The notes under the pieces were generated by a model. It was given only the letters and a program-made list of their open reading frames with translations, made no database searches and had not been told where the DNA came from. A stretch of 64,000 nt of DNA from Stratiolaelaps scimitus (lineage: Eukaryota > Arthropoda > Arachnida > Mesostigmata > Laelapidae), in contig JABWDB010000007.1 of assembly GCA_019614645.1 (NCBI GenBank), positions 4,353,501 to 4,417,500 on the forward strand. The letters run 5' to 3'. Of this stretch, positions 1-9,770 are shown in pieces. Both the position numbers and the translations under genes were made by a program. Within the stretch, counting starts at the first letter, position 1. Every line of letters starts with the position of its first letter.

Positions 1-47
1 AAATAATTCCTAACTACTGTATGTTTGAATAAATATACCTCTATACA

Positions 48-120
48 GATGCCTTATCTATCCCATACATAACCAGAACGTAATATACATAATACATAAA
101 AGGGTGTTCTTATTATTAGC
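48..120. repeat. gypsy terminal-region repeat, copy 1 (remnant)
   Basis: About 70 bases starting GATGCCTTATCTATCCCATA and ending in a GGTGTTCTTATTATT stretch match the equivalent stretch of longer copies near 3.2 kb and 9.7 kb, with scattered changes. It is the outer, AT-rich part of the same LTR-like unit, cut short at the left. The following sequence (the ATCGTACACCTGATC region) is not shared with the other copies. Confidence 0.6.
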
Positions 121-547
121 GGCTGGATATCGTACACCTGATCAATCAAGCTAAACATCAAGTTACCGTTAAGGTAGCCACACACCCGGAACACCTGCTA
201 CGGATTTTCATCTTGCCTGTCCACTGGCTGGAATTTGGACTTCTCGCTGATTATGCTGACCTGATTCTCATCAAATAGGAAGTTCTGGAGTACACAACCG
301 TCCTAAATAATAAGTTAAGGCAGCAGCAAGAATCTCGCTTGTCGATGAACACATCGCTCGTGGATGTGTCGAAATTTGTGAAAAATGGGAAGGAAGGGCA
401 AGTAAGGAGTCCACTTGCCGCTGCATGTGTGGTATTGAAAAAAGATGAAGTATTGAAGTTCTTAATGAGATAGTCGACGGCATGTGTAGATCAAACTGGG
501 TTGCGGACAAGCACCACATGGAGACACCAATAGGAGTTAAGGAGGAC

Positions 548-1155
548 CCACGACTCTTGATGCCTTTCACCCGGTGGGAGTTGGAGCTACTGAAAGCGGC
601 AGATTCGAGGAGTGCATCCGGAATGGTGTTTCGAATTAGGAACTACTATCGCTATCAAGAGCGGGACGAAACTCCTTGCTAAACAAGACATATCGTCAGC
701 CTACGGACAACTTCGGTCTGGCATTGCAACAAGTCAAACCGCACGAAGTTTCTCGGTATCCTGCTTAAAGACGACGGGAAATGGAATGCTGTCGTTGAAG
801 CGATTGAGGAGCTTGGGGCTAGGGTGAATATAACCTACTGAGAAACATGTGCGGTGTCGCATGGGGGGTGTCACCTAGAGTTGCCATGTGCACAATGAAG
901 GCCCTATTAATCACGAAGATTGACTACAGTCTGGAATTTATGAGAAACTCGACAAGTACTGACCTCAGTAGAAGATTCGTATATGGCCCGATGGCCCGTG
1001 GTTGGGAAGCCCTGGGTCTCTTGAGCATGGCTGCTAATGACTCGGTTCTGGATGAATGTGGAATAATGCCGTCTGATATACGAAGGGACTTCGTGCTTAG
1101 GCGTCATCTACTTCGGCTTATTAGGCGCAGGCACTCACTTATTCAGTCTTATTAA
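548..1155 (+). pseudogene. I/R1-type LINE reverse transcriptase remnant (fingers piece and C-terminal region)
   Basis: Three frames carry pieces of one RT in order. A segment reading PFTRWELELLKAADSRSASG resembles the fingers start of I/R1-clade LINE RTs. It is followed by LGILLKDDGKWNAVVEAIEE from the thumb, then GVSPRVAMCTMKALLITKID with further RT C-terminal sequence to about 1150. The palm with the YxDD box is missing, so there is an internal deletion between the fingers and thumb pieces, and at least two frameshifts separate the blocks. The RNase H domain follows on the same strand. Assignment to the I/R1 superclade is from recalled family motifs; the exact clade is uncertain. It cannot encode a working enzyme. 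Confidence 0.7.
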
Positions 1156-1334
1156 CTGAAAGACAGCAGCGGCCGAAGCCCTCGACCAGAGACCGGCGGC
1201 ATGCGAAGGTCTGCAAGTTCCTGAGAACGCAGTGGTGGACATCACGGACATAGATCTGACGGCGAGAGCAACAATACCCAGAGTGACAAGGGGGAAGGAG
1301 CAGGATGCCATGGTTCTCAAATCTCTCACAGAGA

Positions 1335-1790
1335 ATCACTCATCTCTTACAATTAGCTGATGGGTCGTACTCGGTCTATTTCACCGACGGATCCCTGGAT
1401 GATCTGCACGTGATAGCTGGCATTTACAGGTTAAATGATGGTTTTTGCTCAAAAATGGGCATTAGCAACTGAAAGAGCTAGACTGCGGAGGAGTTAATTG
1501 CCATCCATGAAGCGCTGCCAAGCGAAAGCAGCCGACCGACTGACAGGCCCATCGTCATTCGGTGTGATTCACTGCTCTGAGTGATTCACAGCTCCTGTGA
1601 ACACGATTTGGTCGGTTAACCCCATTAGTCCTCAATCACACATGACCCATGCAATTGTATCATGTCTGGGGTTTATCAAACGGTCTGTTTTACTTCAGTG
1701 GATCGCAGCGCATGTGAGAATTATAGGAACGGGAATTATATGAAGTACTGATTGCGGACAACGTGGCCAAAGAAGGAATGCAGAAAACCA
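1335..1790 (+). pseudogene. LINE RNase H domain remnant, same element as the preceding RT
   Basis: Reading from 1340, the frame gives VYFTDGSLDD, then AGIYRL, two stop codons, TAEELIAIHEAL, RPIVIRCDSLL, and in another frame LQWIAAHVRIIG and LIADNVAKEGMQ. These are the ordered landmarks of a cellular-type RNase H domain at the C-terminus of I/R1-type LINE polyproteins: first catalytic Asp in TDGS, Glu in TAEEL, Asp in CDS, and the WIAAHV strand near the last acidic residue. Stops (for example around 1468-1480 and after CDSLL) and frameshifts make it a pseudogene. It follows the RT remnant with a spacing normal for this family. Confidence 0.85.
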
Positions 1791-2059
1791 CACGCGCCAG
1801 GACTGTACCGAACACGATTGTCTCGGCCAAGATATGGGTGAAAAACTACTTAACAACTTACGGGCATGTCAGTGCAATCGAAACGTGCCCACGTATGGGG
1901 GTGGGAGTGAGCACAAACGGGCTGACCAAGTCAGTGCCCCTCAAAGGACGGTGGTGACGGTTCACAGACTAAGATCTGGAAAGGCGGCGGCGGCGGTGGA
2001 GTGGTTTCTGATTTGAGACAAATTGTATTTAAATTGAACTAAATAAAAAAATGATGAGA

Positions 2060-2168
2060 CCCGGACTCTCAAAAGCACTAACAATACTCTCAAAGAGTCA
2101 ACCCCTGGCAAAGTGAATCCATTAGTCTCTTGATTCGTCTCTCATGAACAATAGCGGTAGAATCAGCC
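2060..2168 (-). repeat. left arm of inverted repeat (gypsy terminal-region piece, reverse orientation)
   Basis: The stretch GGACTCTCAAAAGCACTAAC through AACAATAGCGGTAGAATCAG is the diverged reverse complement of 3004-3112. The shared core includes AGTCAACCCCTGGCAAAGTG and GATTCGTCTC. The two arms face each other about 840 bases apart. The arm is the outer part of the LTR-like unit found again at 9.5 kb, so this is a second, oppositely oriented terminal fragment rather than the end of a DNA transposon. Confidence 0.75.
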
Positions 2169-3003
2169 TCGAATAGAGCTGAATTAGGTCACACCTATAA
2201 TCGTGTATGCTTTTACAGACCTCGTTCTTTGTTCGTAGATGCGTTCAAAGTTCGTTCGCTTTTGCAATGTTCTCTTGTCCACCTAAGCCTACAGTTTGTT
2301 TACCAGGGGTAGCCTTGCCTGTTCACTACTGTTTCTAGATACTCCTGATTTATTCAAAACGCAGGAGCTTCGGTGTCTGAGCGAGGAGCAGCAACGAGGA
2401 AACACAGATTCTCGTTGTCCGACATCGACCCTCATAACCCGCCATTATGGCCGATGTCTGCACATTGGTACGGATGACGATAAGTGGTGTCTGCAACAAA
2501 ATGACTGAAGCAATGGGTGGCTCCAAGTGGCACGCCTAAACCCACAGTTAATCCAGACCAGACTTGCGTTTGGTGTGACTTTGAGAGTCTGAATACACTG
2601 GAGAATGCTTGAAAATACTAGAACGGTCAACAATTATATCTATATGGCCCAGTTGCATCAAGTAAGTCATCGCGCGGAGCAAAATAATCATCCTCCATGA
2701 CAATGCCAACACAATGCAATATTATATTAGGATTACTTTCTCAAACCGATGCTTTTAGTGAATGTCCAGGTAAGGGAACGGGTGACTAGTGTTAGTGATT
2801 CCCTTAGAAAATATAGCAATGTGTATAACTAAACCTATCACTTTACCGGTTGTTGTGGTTGTCGTTGACTATATGCTCATGTTAGGTAGGATAGTCTCAC
2901 GCTTCGGCCAGGATGGGGATCAATCTCTTACGGCACGGGTTGGTCTCACGGTGAAACAGTATTCTATCAAAGCCTTGAGAGAAAGTTGAGCAGCGATCCG
3001 GGA
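2169..3003. other. unassigned spacer between the inverted-repeat arms
   Basis: This stretch holds only short ORFs without recognisable domains. I see no transposase motif and no tRNA. It may be internal sequence of the element whose terminal pieces flank it, but nothing in it shows that. Confidence 0.4.
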
Positions 3004-3421
3004 CTGATCCTACCGCTATTGTTCATTGTTCGACGGAGACGAATCAATTCACTTCGCCAGGGGTTGACTATACAATTACTTGACACTACCCTTATAGTAT
3101 TTTTGAGAGTCCGCTCAAGCATCTATGATAACAGTAATTAAATAAGCAAGATGCCCTATATAGTATAGTTTGGTAACATATAGCATCTACCCTCGAATGA
3201 CAATATATGTACAATATAATATCTATCGCATACATAGCCTGAACTAAATATACACAATACATACAAGGTTGTTGTTATTATCCAACGCGGCAGAAGGGCC
3301 GAACACATTCGGTGACAATAACGATGCGAAGGTGCGCTACACGGTGAAAGCTAACGCAAGGAACTACCCGAAGAGAATGAATCGAACGGGTGGAAATAGA
3401 TGACAAGTTCACGAGATGGCA
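3004..3421 (-). repeat. gypsy terminal-region repeat, copy 2, with the end of pol
   Basis: A stretch of about 400 bases is matched by 9497-9905 in the same orientation. Shared runs include GAGAGTCCGCTCAAGCATCT, ATAACAGTAATTAAATAAGC, AACGCGGCAGAAGGGCCGAA and GGTGCGCTACACGGTGAAAG. In copy 3 the same unit lies next to a gypsy integrase tail read on the minus strand, so the inner part (from about 3299) is the 3-prime end of pol and the outer part is LTR-like. The terminal TG/CA and the primer-binding site could not be fixed. Confidence 0.75.
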
Positions 3422-4827
3422 AACGTCGCAGTGAGGCCAGGAATATCCACTCACCCCATTACGCGAGTGGTATTCGTGTTCCTCGTGACGCTAATCGCGT
3501 CATCATGATACAGCTGACGTTTCTGTTGATTCCTCGTCTTGTTCGATGCTTTCAGGGGATACCGGTGCCGGTGGTGATGGCCCGATTCAGCCTGCTCGGA
3601 CCTTGAAAGTAGTCCTGCTTTCCGATGCGGCTTGCATAGGTTTCAATGGGCATCCTAGGACGAAGTATCTGACAGTATCCTGTGTTCGTCCGATCTTAGT
3701 CATTGCCAGCTGCTTAGAACATCCTTATTACTGGGCAACCCGCAGTCATCAGGGTCACGCTGACCTCACAAGGACGTCATCCGAGTAACCTTGTTATCAT
3801 AACCCGCTTACCCTTTTCACAACCCTTGTACTATGCCGTCTTGCGATAGCAGCATCAGCTTGTTTAGTTGCAGCGTCACACATTACGACTGCATCTTATG
3901 ATTAGACCCGACGGATGCTGCTTAGGTAGATCATTGTTACGATTCACACTCGCTCGAGAAGTACAAAGAATATAGCTTTAACTCTCGTCGTTATCTCTGT
4001 CAAGTATTACTATAATATTATTACTCTACAAACCTGAACCTCAGTTGGTGAAAATGCGCCCAAGAGAAACACATAAATAGATACGAGAAGTCGCCGGGTA
4101 AAACAAATAGGCCAAATAGATTGCCCGCCCTACAACCATCGACCCCGATCGTAGTTGTCGCATGTTTACGCAAGTAATTAGGTGGCCGAACAGACAACAT
4201 TGTATCTGGTCGACACCGCGTTCGCAGCTAGAGGTGCTGCGTGTCGCAGGCTGCCGAAGCACATTTATTATCGACACACGAATTAGAGCGCGTACACTGC
4301 GATCTACCTCATTATGAAACAGTAGCATCATCAAGAAACAAAATAGACAGTTTTATTTGGGGTATATAATAGTCATTTTTAATTTCGTTGTCATTTAGAT
4401 AACCGATTCCGTAAATCGTCCAGCAGACACCTATGTACGTGTATGTGGTACACCTATGTACCCACCCTTTTATTGCACTGTCCACAAGCATGCATACGTG
4501 ATTTTTTTGACACCTTTTTTTTTATACACCTGCATCTATGTATTCGTGTGGGTATATGTATATATGTATATATTTCACTAAGAACATTCGTCAATACCGT
4601 TCCTCTTTTCTATTCCGGTTGGTCTAAACGCTTGTCTAGCTTACAGGCTTGTCTGTTACGATATGCCGTTATACATGCATATTCGTCGACGAAAACTTCT
4701 TCGCTACGGGAGCCATAACGAATGATGAATAGAATGGGATAGACTGGCATAACATACACGTCGTAAGTAGATTTGCGGTACACGGCTCTCATCATTATCT
4801 CTCTAAGGAAACCGACTCACGAGCCTT
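3422..4827. other. unassigned region
   Basis: No domain, RNA gene or clear repeat is recognised. Several small ORFs exist (for example plus 3546-3788 and minus 4041-4334), but they match nothing I know and lack flanking gene signals. The first few hundred bases may be decayed gypsy interior because they directly follow copy 2 of the terminal repeat. Confidence 0.4.
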
Positions 4828-4890
4828 TCGACTCTTATATATGTTCCAGATGTGGAAAACACTGTGATAGATACCACGCAGCACGTTGTA
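4828..4890 (+). pseudogene. possible gypsy gag zinc-knuckle remnant
   Basis: One frame reads YICSRCGKHCDRYHAARCNK, which has the CxxC start and His/Cys spacing of the zinc knuckle in gypsy-type Gag proteins. It lies about 0.9 kb upstream of gypsy pol pieces on the same strand, as expected for gag before pol. The block is short and isolated, so chance similarity is possible. Confidence 0.35.
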
Positions 4891-5414
4891 ACAAAACATA
4901 TATTAAATTGTAATATGTATGCATTTTGCTTGCGATATGAATATTCATTCTCAATGATTCTTATAATGATTCTAGCCTATACATTGTTCGAACGAGAGGG
5001 CAAGGAGTGAATAGATATTTTTGTTGCGATTTTTTTCGCGATATTCCTGTATTATGTATTTCGCAGCATACACAGCGCCAGCCTGTACTCACAAAAAATA
5101 CCTATGGAATTACTAGGAAATTTAGCCAAATTCGTGTTCGTTCCGTAGTTATATTTATTCGAGAAATAAATGACCCAATGCTTAGTGTACGCATGATCTT
5201 GCAAAGCCTTTCGTTCTGGGGATATCGTCATATGAGCAGTTATTGCCCTTGAGACGTCCGCCTTACCAGCTAGAAAATTGCTGGAGCCTGCCACTGTATC
5301 TATAATAGATAAGGGCACAAATACATTCGGCAGCTGCCTAAGGCCCAAGAAGAAGGTGCGGCAACATCATCCACTCCAGAAGCTGCTTTCAGATACTTCG
5401 CGGCAAAGTGGACA

Positions 5415-5679
5415 ATGAAGTTTTTGGCCAGTGGAAGCTTGCAATTGCTAGCTGGACTACTTGGCACGTTCGTCTATGCCCTATCAGTGAGTAAAAGCTT
5501 TGTATTAACAAATATCTTATGATTAGTAGATTTACCTTACTTGGTGCTTTGGTGATGCGCGCTCAGTTTCGTTATTTGCATTTCTCTACATTTGATCCGA
5601 TTCGTCCGTCGCAAAACAGGAACAGATCACTGTCCCCATTTGTGTTACCACATTCACATCACTGCTAACGCTTTCGAAG
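5415..5679 (+). CDS. possible two-exon start of a secreted or membrane protein (unidentified)
   Basis: From ATG at 5415 the frame gives 24 residues starting MKFLASGSLQLLAG and ending FVYALS, a good signal-peptide or membrane segment. It ends at 5486 exactly before a strong donor, GTGAGT. A plausible acceptor (GCAAAACAG) at 5611-5619 opens an in-phase 20-codon block, EQITVPICVTTFTSLLTLSK, which again ends before a GT (GTATCT at 5680). The same frame is open upstream for about 28 codons, so the ATG may be internal. Gypsy RNase H sequence begins immediately after, so the block could be chance or a fragment of a captured gene. No family is recognised. Confidence 0.22.
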
Positions 5680-5685
5680 GTATCT

Positions 5686-5885
5686 TGTTAACAGATTATG
5701 ATCACCAGTTACCTGTGGTTGTAGGAGGGGACGCTAGTCACCACGGATTTGAGCAGATTTGAGTTTCTCGATGGACAAGAAAAGCTAATGTATCACACCA
5801 GTCGACAATTAAGCCCGGCAGGAAAAAATATACACGCATTGAAAAAAAGGCCAACCCTGCTTTGTGAATGTTTCACACTTTTATT
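5686..5885 (+). pseudogene. Ty3/gypsy RNase H fragment, duplicated copy 1
   Basis: The frame reads LLTDYDHQLPVVVGGDASHH, the start of a gypsy RNase H domain with its first Asp in GGDASH, then shifts frame through the sequence equivalent to the DGxEK loop and an IEKKA helix. The same 190 bases recur at about 6311-6500, where they sit in the expected place after the RT. This copy lies before the RT thumb, out of normal order, so it is a tandem partial duplication or part of a second insertion. Stops and frameshifts make it non-functional. Confidence 0.8.
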
Positions 5886-5961
5886 GCTAATTTCGCCAAT
5901 AGGCACTTGATACTTCTATTCGTTGTATGAAGTTTCCTAAAGTCTCACTTAACCGACTGAC

Positions 5962-6240
5962 CCGAGGGCTATTTGAACGAATTTACGAATTCGGTTTCAA
6001 AGTTCGGGTGGACAAATGTTCCTTCTTTCAGAAGAAAGTAAAATATCTTTGGATTTATTATATCAGAAGAAGCAAGACAGCCTAATTTCAGAAAGATTGA
6101 AGAAATAATTAAATTCACCACCACCCACCAGCGTTGCTGAATTGAGATCTCTACTTAGTATGATAAATACTTATGCTGAGTTTGTCCCACAATTGAGAAA
6201 ACTACGAAGTTCCCCCTAGACGGACTACTTCATGAAAATC
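5962..6240 (+). pseudogene. Ty3/gypsy reverse transcriptase thumb/connection fragment
   Basis: The frame gives LFERIYEFGFKVRVDKCSFF, VKYLGFIISEEARQ, then after a shift VAELRSLLSMINTYAEFVPQ. This is the standard gypsy order: EFGFKV and KCSFF, YLGFIIS, KIEEI, then the NVAELRS-LGMIN tether. The palm with YxDD is absent upstream. Frameshifts and at least one stop are present. It is followed by RNase H copy 2 on the same strand and forms the best-preserved piece of the plus-strand gypsy copy. Confidence 0.85.
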
Positions 6241-6299
6241 GCAAGTTCCCTTACGACATCAATTCACCAGATATCTCTAGTCCAAGTGAAAGAAATGTT

Positions 6300-6735
6300 A
6301 ACATCCAATCTCTTGTTAACAGATTAGGATCCTCAGTTACATGTTGTTGTAGGAGCGGACACTAGTCACTACGGACTTGAGTTGTTATTTATCATGAGTT
6401 TCCCGATGGACAAGAAAACTAATCTATCACGCCAGTCACTAATTTAGCACGGCAGAGAAGATACACACGCATCGAAAAAAGGCGTTAGCCCTTGTATTCG
6501 CTTGTTAACTGTTGTATAAATTTATATAGGGTAGAAAATTTACACTCTCACCGATCTTAAACAACTACTAGTCACTTTGGAAGTAAGAAAGGTACCTCTA
6601 GTTATAACGCAAACAGGCTACTCAGATTGGCAACATTACTTTTGGGTTATGACTTCGAAATCAGATAAACTAGTACAATTGAAATTGGTCAAGCTGATAC
6701 TCATTCACGACTGATAGCTGATCAAAATCATCGCA
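6300..6735 (+). pseudogene. Ty3/gypsy RNase H domain, copy 2
   Basis: Ordered gypsy RNase H landmarks are visible over several frames: VVVGADTSHYGLELL (catalytic Asp), SFPDGQEK-like loop, KKALALVFACLL (Glu helix), YTLTDLKQLLVTLESKKGT (TDHKPL-type strand with Asp), NRLLRLATLLLGYDFEI and TIEIGQADTHSRLI. It follows the RT thumb at the expected distance. In-frame stops (one right after LLTD) and shifts inactivate it. The first 190 bases also occur as copy 1 at 5686. Confidence 0.88.
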
Positions 6736-7070
6736 GAGAGCCAGACGAAATAGGTAACGTAGACTAACTGATTTATTACCTTTAACACTCAAAGAAATTC
6801 AATATTATACTGAATCTGAGAAAAGTTATACAATATGGTTTAAAATCTCTGAGAACGGGTATATGACCTCAATGTATGAACTACAATGACCTCCTAAGAT
6901 GCATCCAAAACCATAAATATTTACTTTCAGAACACAACTGGTGTCTAATGAGTGCCGTAAGAAACTATGGACAAATCACTGCACACGAACAGATGTCCAT
7001 ATGACACTGGTATCACACTCGCTGAGCTTTTCCTTGGAAGAAAGACCGTGCCACCCTAGACTTCACAGCT
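6735..7070 (+). pseudogene. Ty3/gypsy linker and integrase tail, internally deleted (left arm of large inverted repeat)
   Basis: The segment begins with a gypsy linker (LTLKEIQYYTES-like) and jumps to ETMDKSLHTNRCPYDTGITL and AELFLGRKTVPP, the C-terminal part of a gypsy integrase (compare the usual TPH-TTG-SPAELLFGR motif). The HHCC finger and DDE core that should lie between are missing. The whole stretch is repeated as the reverse complement at 9975-10325 with the same deletion. The integrase tail ends in a stop. Confidence 0.82.
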
Positions 7071-7074
7071 AGGG

Positions 7075-7487
7075 AAGAACCTTAATTTGAACACTACATT
7101 ATCATAACACACGAATTGCACGGGATTTTAATCGCAATCTGCCATAACATGTTCTCATAATTAAACTGGATAGCAGTTACACCGCTGTCGATCCGTAAAA
7201 GCTGTCTTGTTACTTACTATGCTATCTGCAGGATTTTTCCTTCTGCAACGCTCTCCCTCGCTGTGAGATAGAGAGACAATGCCATCGCCTTCCTGGGAAG
7301 AATGACGGCCTCGGCCTTACACCCTGTCCCAACTCTAATTGTACTCCAATTGTATTTTACTAAATAAGCGAAGGTGTATCGTAGTCCTACTTGGCGAGCT
7401 TGATAGAGTAAAGTGGTCCTCCACGGCCTCACTTAATGAATCGCCTCCCCTCAGGCAGTTGTATCGTCTGCCACTATCGCTACTTTC
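7075..7487. other. unassigned spacer
   Basis: Nothing is recognised here apart from short ORFs. It lies between a plus-strand gypsy integrase tail and a minus-strand gypsy RT fragment, so it is probably decayed gypsy or junction sequence. Confidence 0.35.
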
Positions 7488-7559
7488 CTATGTCCAGCGT
7501 ATGCTTGTACTTGACGTTTCTGGTATTCTTCGGGAGCAGAAGCAATTCCCTCTACGGTA

Positions 7560-7745
7560 CTGGGGTACTCTACGGTATTGGTATCGTCCTATGGGGGTCC
7601 CGAATGAGGTATAGTCCCGGCTCTCAGGGCTCAACACCATCTGATAAAACGAGTCTCTCGCGTCTAGTACCGAGAAAACTTTTGCTTTGCTTAATCCATG
7701 CAGTATATCATTGAGAGTGGGCATTGAGTATCTCGGTCTGTGTAT
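7560..7745 (-). pseudogene. Ty3/gypsy reverse transcriptase fingers/palm fragment
   Basis: On the minus strand the frame reads RPRYSMPTLNDILHGLSKAK, VFSVLDARDSFYQMVLSPES and YTSFGTPIGRYQYRRVP. This is the gypsy RT segment from the PLPTLEDIL motif through the first catalytic-Asp strand (LDA-DGFYQ, here DARDS) and the TTF-TPFGRY stretch. The protein breaks off before YxDD. A related fragment lies at 59.3-59.7 kb. Gag sequence of the same type lies upstream on the minus strand, with the protease region missing between them. Confidence 0.85.
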
Positions 7746-7870
7746 GGCTATGATAGATAAAGCGCAAGGTTACAGCTCATCTCATCGTGAGTCGTCCGTG
7801 CTGATATTGATTGTTATTGATCCCAAGGTCATCGATCGTGACATGTCATCCATTTTTTTCAGGGGTTTCT

Positions 7871-8403
7871 TCACCCCGAACCATGTTCACGGTATGGTTC
7901 TGTCTCTGTTTGAATCTGCACACATAGCTCAATTGTTAGCTTTGTGTGATCTTCTCTGAATATTGATTCCCTTGCGATTGCTAGGCGAGTCCGCACAACC
8001 AACTTGTCTCTCAGCATTTCCCTTTCACTGTTCTCGTATGTGCACCGTTTTACCTGATGGCCCATTCGCACCGTGAACTTTCTCGACTGTCTCGGTGTCG
8101 CCCTGTGTCACTTTTTGGAACATGAAATATGACGTTCCTATGGCGTTTATAGCTCTCTGACAGAGCGTCGATGAGTAAGAGCGTTTGGTGTGGTCTATCG
8201 TTTGCGATCATCACCATGTCGAGGCTGTTTTGAAATAAACGATGCGACTGAAGTGGGCGATCTATCTTCGAGAGCTTGTATCGTTTATGAGCGCATATCC
8301 GTCCAGTTTTCTGAACAGTCTTAGTGCTGTTGCGTGCTCTCCTTTTTCGGGTTAGTTCTCGCTGACAGATCGCCCACTTGTGTACGCAACTGAGGGCGTA
8401 CAC
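7871..8403 (-). pseudogene. Ty3/gypsy gag-like fragment
   Basis: Two overlapping minus-strand frames resemble the gypsy Gag segment before the zinc knuckle. One carries DALSESYKRHRNVIFHV, similar to the part where Gag has an R-x-FHSR-Q-DGES stretch. The other carries EREMLRDKLVVRTR, IFREDHTKLTIELCVQIQTE, which fits the usual EMLRDRIVFGI ... RErLLRE ... LTLEKAIEIC order. They are out of frame with each other. No zinc knuckle is seen. The position upstream of the minus-strand RT fragment supports the call. Confidence 0.6.
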
Positions 8404-8673
8404 GTGTCGGCTGAGCCATGTTTGTCATGTCACGCATTGGATCCGCTTAGATAATGACGACTAGAAGGCCGAGAGTAGTGGTACCACATAATTACCTATC
8501 CAGTGCAGCGGTCACCGAGACACCTGTGGCTAAGTGATGGGTTAATGTTCCGTGAGGCCGGCTTGCGTTGGCCGCCCTCAGTTGCGTATACGTATTGCAA
8601 TATACGCGGTTGAGGGCGTATATATCGTGCATCTGTAATGTCATGCATTCGATCCGCTTAGGTACGCTCAGTG
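8383..8673. repeat. direct repeat of about 73 bases, two copies about 218 bases apart
   Basis: Copy A (8383-8455) and copy B (8601-8673) share TGAGGGCGTA, TGTCATG(T)CATGCATT-like sequence and GATCCGCTTAG. Copy B is preceded by an imperfect palindrome at 8575-8616 (CCCTCAGTTGCGTATA facing TATACGCGGTTGAGGG). They lie just upstream of the minus-strand gypsy gag fragment and may be decayed LTR or 5-prime leader sequence of that element. Confidence 0.55.
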
Positions 8674-8828
8674 GTATTGCTCAGTGATTATGCGATTATG
8701 ATCTAATAAACCAACTGGCTTGGGTTTTTTGTACGCGCATTCTTTATTGATGAATGCTTGTTACATTCCGCCAAGAAGCATGACCCGAGTGATGCGTAGA
8801 CTCCCAGGGAGTGGCGTGTTAGCCCCGA

Positions 8829-9053
8829 TTAATAACGCGAGCCTCTCCTTCCATGGAATCTCCCGTGGAATCGCCGTGACCGTGCTTCAATGCAGCAGGT
8901 TAGACCGCGTACAATGCAGTTAGTCCCAGGAATAGAACCGCCGCGGCATTGAGCCGCGCAGTTCCCTGGGCATGGGTCGGCGTTCGCACCTGTGGTAAAC
9001 CGGTAAACGCACATGACAGATAAATAAATGCAATACACTACAAAAACTAGCAT
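8829..9053 (-). CDS. small secreted cysteine-rich peptide, beta-defensin-like
   Basis: An intact 74-codon ORF on the minus strand begins with a hydrophobic leader (MLVFVVYCIYLSVMCV), reaches a typical signal-peptidase site ANA/DP and continues as a compact six-cysteine domain with spacing C-x3-C-x3-C-x9-C-x6-CC. It ends in an Arg/His/Gly-rich basic tail (RSRRFHGRFHGRRGSRY). The terminal CC, Gly-rich loops and strong positive charge fit antimicrobial beta-defensin-like peptides; no exact family is recognised. An alternative model uses the acceptor TTACCACAG before position 8989 (phase 1) and a leader exon at 9337-9304 encoding MAIVFAALRFA, with a weak donor GTCATA. Both models give the same mature peptide. 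No clear TATA box is seen. Function is inferred from composition only. Confidence 0.6.
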   Translation of the reverse strand: MLVFVVYCIYLSVMCVYRFTTGANADPCPGNCAAQCRGGSIPGTNCIVRGLTCCIEARSRRFHGRFHGRRGSRY

Positions 9054-9496
9054 GACTCCCCTGCTAGTCCCGTAGTATAAAGATGGGGACTACGGGGATG
9101 CTGTGATAAGTACCCAAGTTTGGGTGTGCTGATTTCTAGTCTGGGTACCTATCAGTCCCCAAACAGGTAGCCAATGACCAGATCTTGTTAGTCTCTGCTG
9201 TAACCGTCAATAACCGTCCAGAGAACTGAGCACAATCCACAACGTGAGAAAGTAAACTCGTCATGGTCATAAATCTGATATACTGGCTTAAGGTAAATAT
9301 GACCGGCGAAGCGTAGTGCGGCGAAAACAATAGCCATTGAAAAACACGGAGCCGTGCATACTGCAGAGCGAGGGAGACGAAGAGGGAGACGAGATCAGTG
9401 ACGAACTACCCCTGGGTCTCCGAATGCCACGAAGATTAAAATAGCAGCCGACCTTGATAAATAAGGGCGAGGGCCAAAAGTACGTAAAATGTGATC

Positions 9497-9770
9497 TTCA
9501 TTGTTCGAAGGAGATGAATCAGTCCACTTCACCAGGGGTTGACTATACAACTGCTTGAGACTACTCTTATAGAATTTTTGAGAGTCCGCTCAAGCATCTA
9601 TGATAACAGTAATTAAATAAGCAAGATGCCCTATATAGCATAGTTTGGTAATATACAGCATCTAGCCTCGAGTGAGAATATATGTATAATATAATATGCC
9701 TGATTTATCGCATACATAGCCTGAACTAAATATATATAATACATACAAGGGTGTTGTTATTATTGAACGC
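9497..9770 (-). repeat. gypsy terminal-region repeat, copy 3 (LTR-like)
   Basis: This is the best copy of the unit also present at 3004-3298 and, in part, at 48-120. It has the same order of blocks: TTCACCAGGGGTTGACTATA, GAGAGTCCGCTCAAGCATCT, TAATTAAATAAGCAAGATGC and the AT-rich end before AACGCGGCAGAAGG. It lies directly after the C-terminal part of gypsy pol read on the minus strand, the position of a 3-prime LTR. It was not possible to define exact LTR ends. Confidence 0.75.

Noticed and set aside
2060..3112. DNA transposon bounded by 109-bp inverted repeats
   Set aside because: The arms are pieces of the gypsy terminal repeat found elsewhere, and no transposase or target duplication is present.
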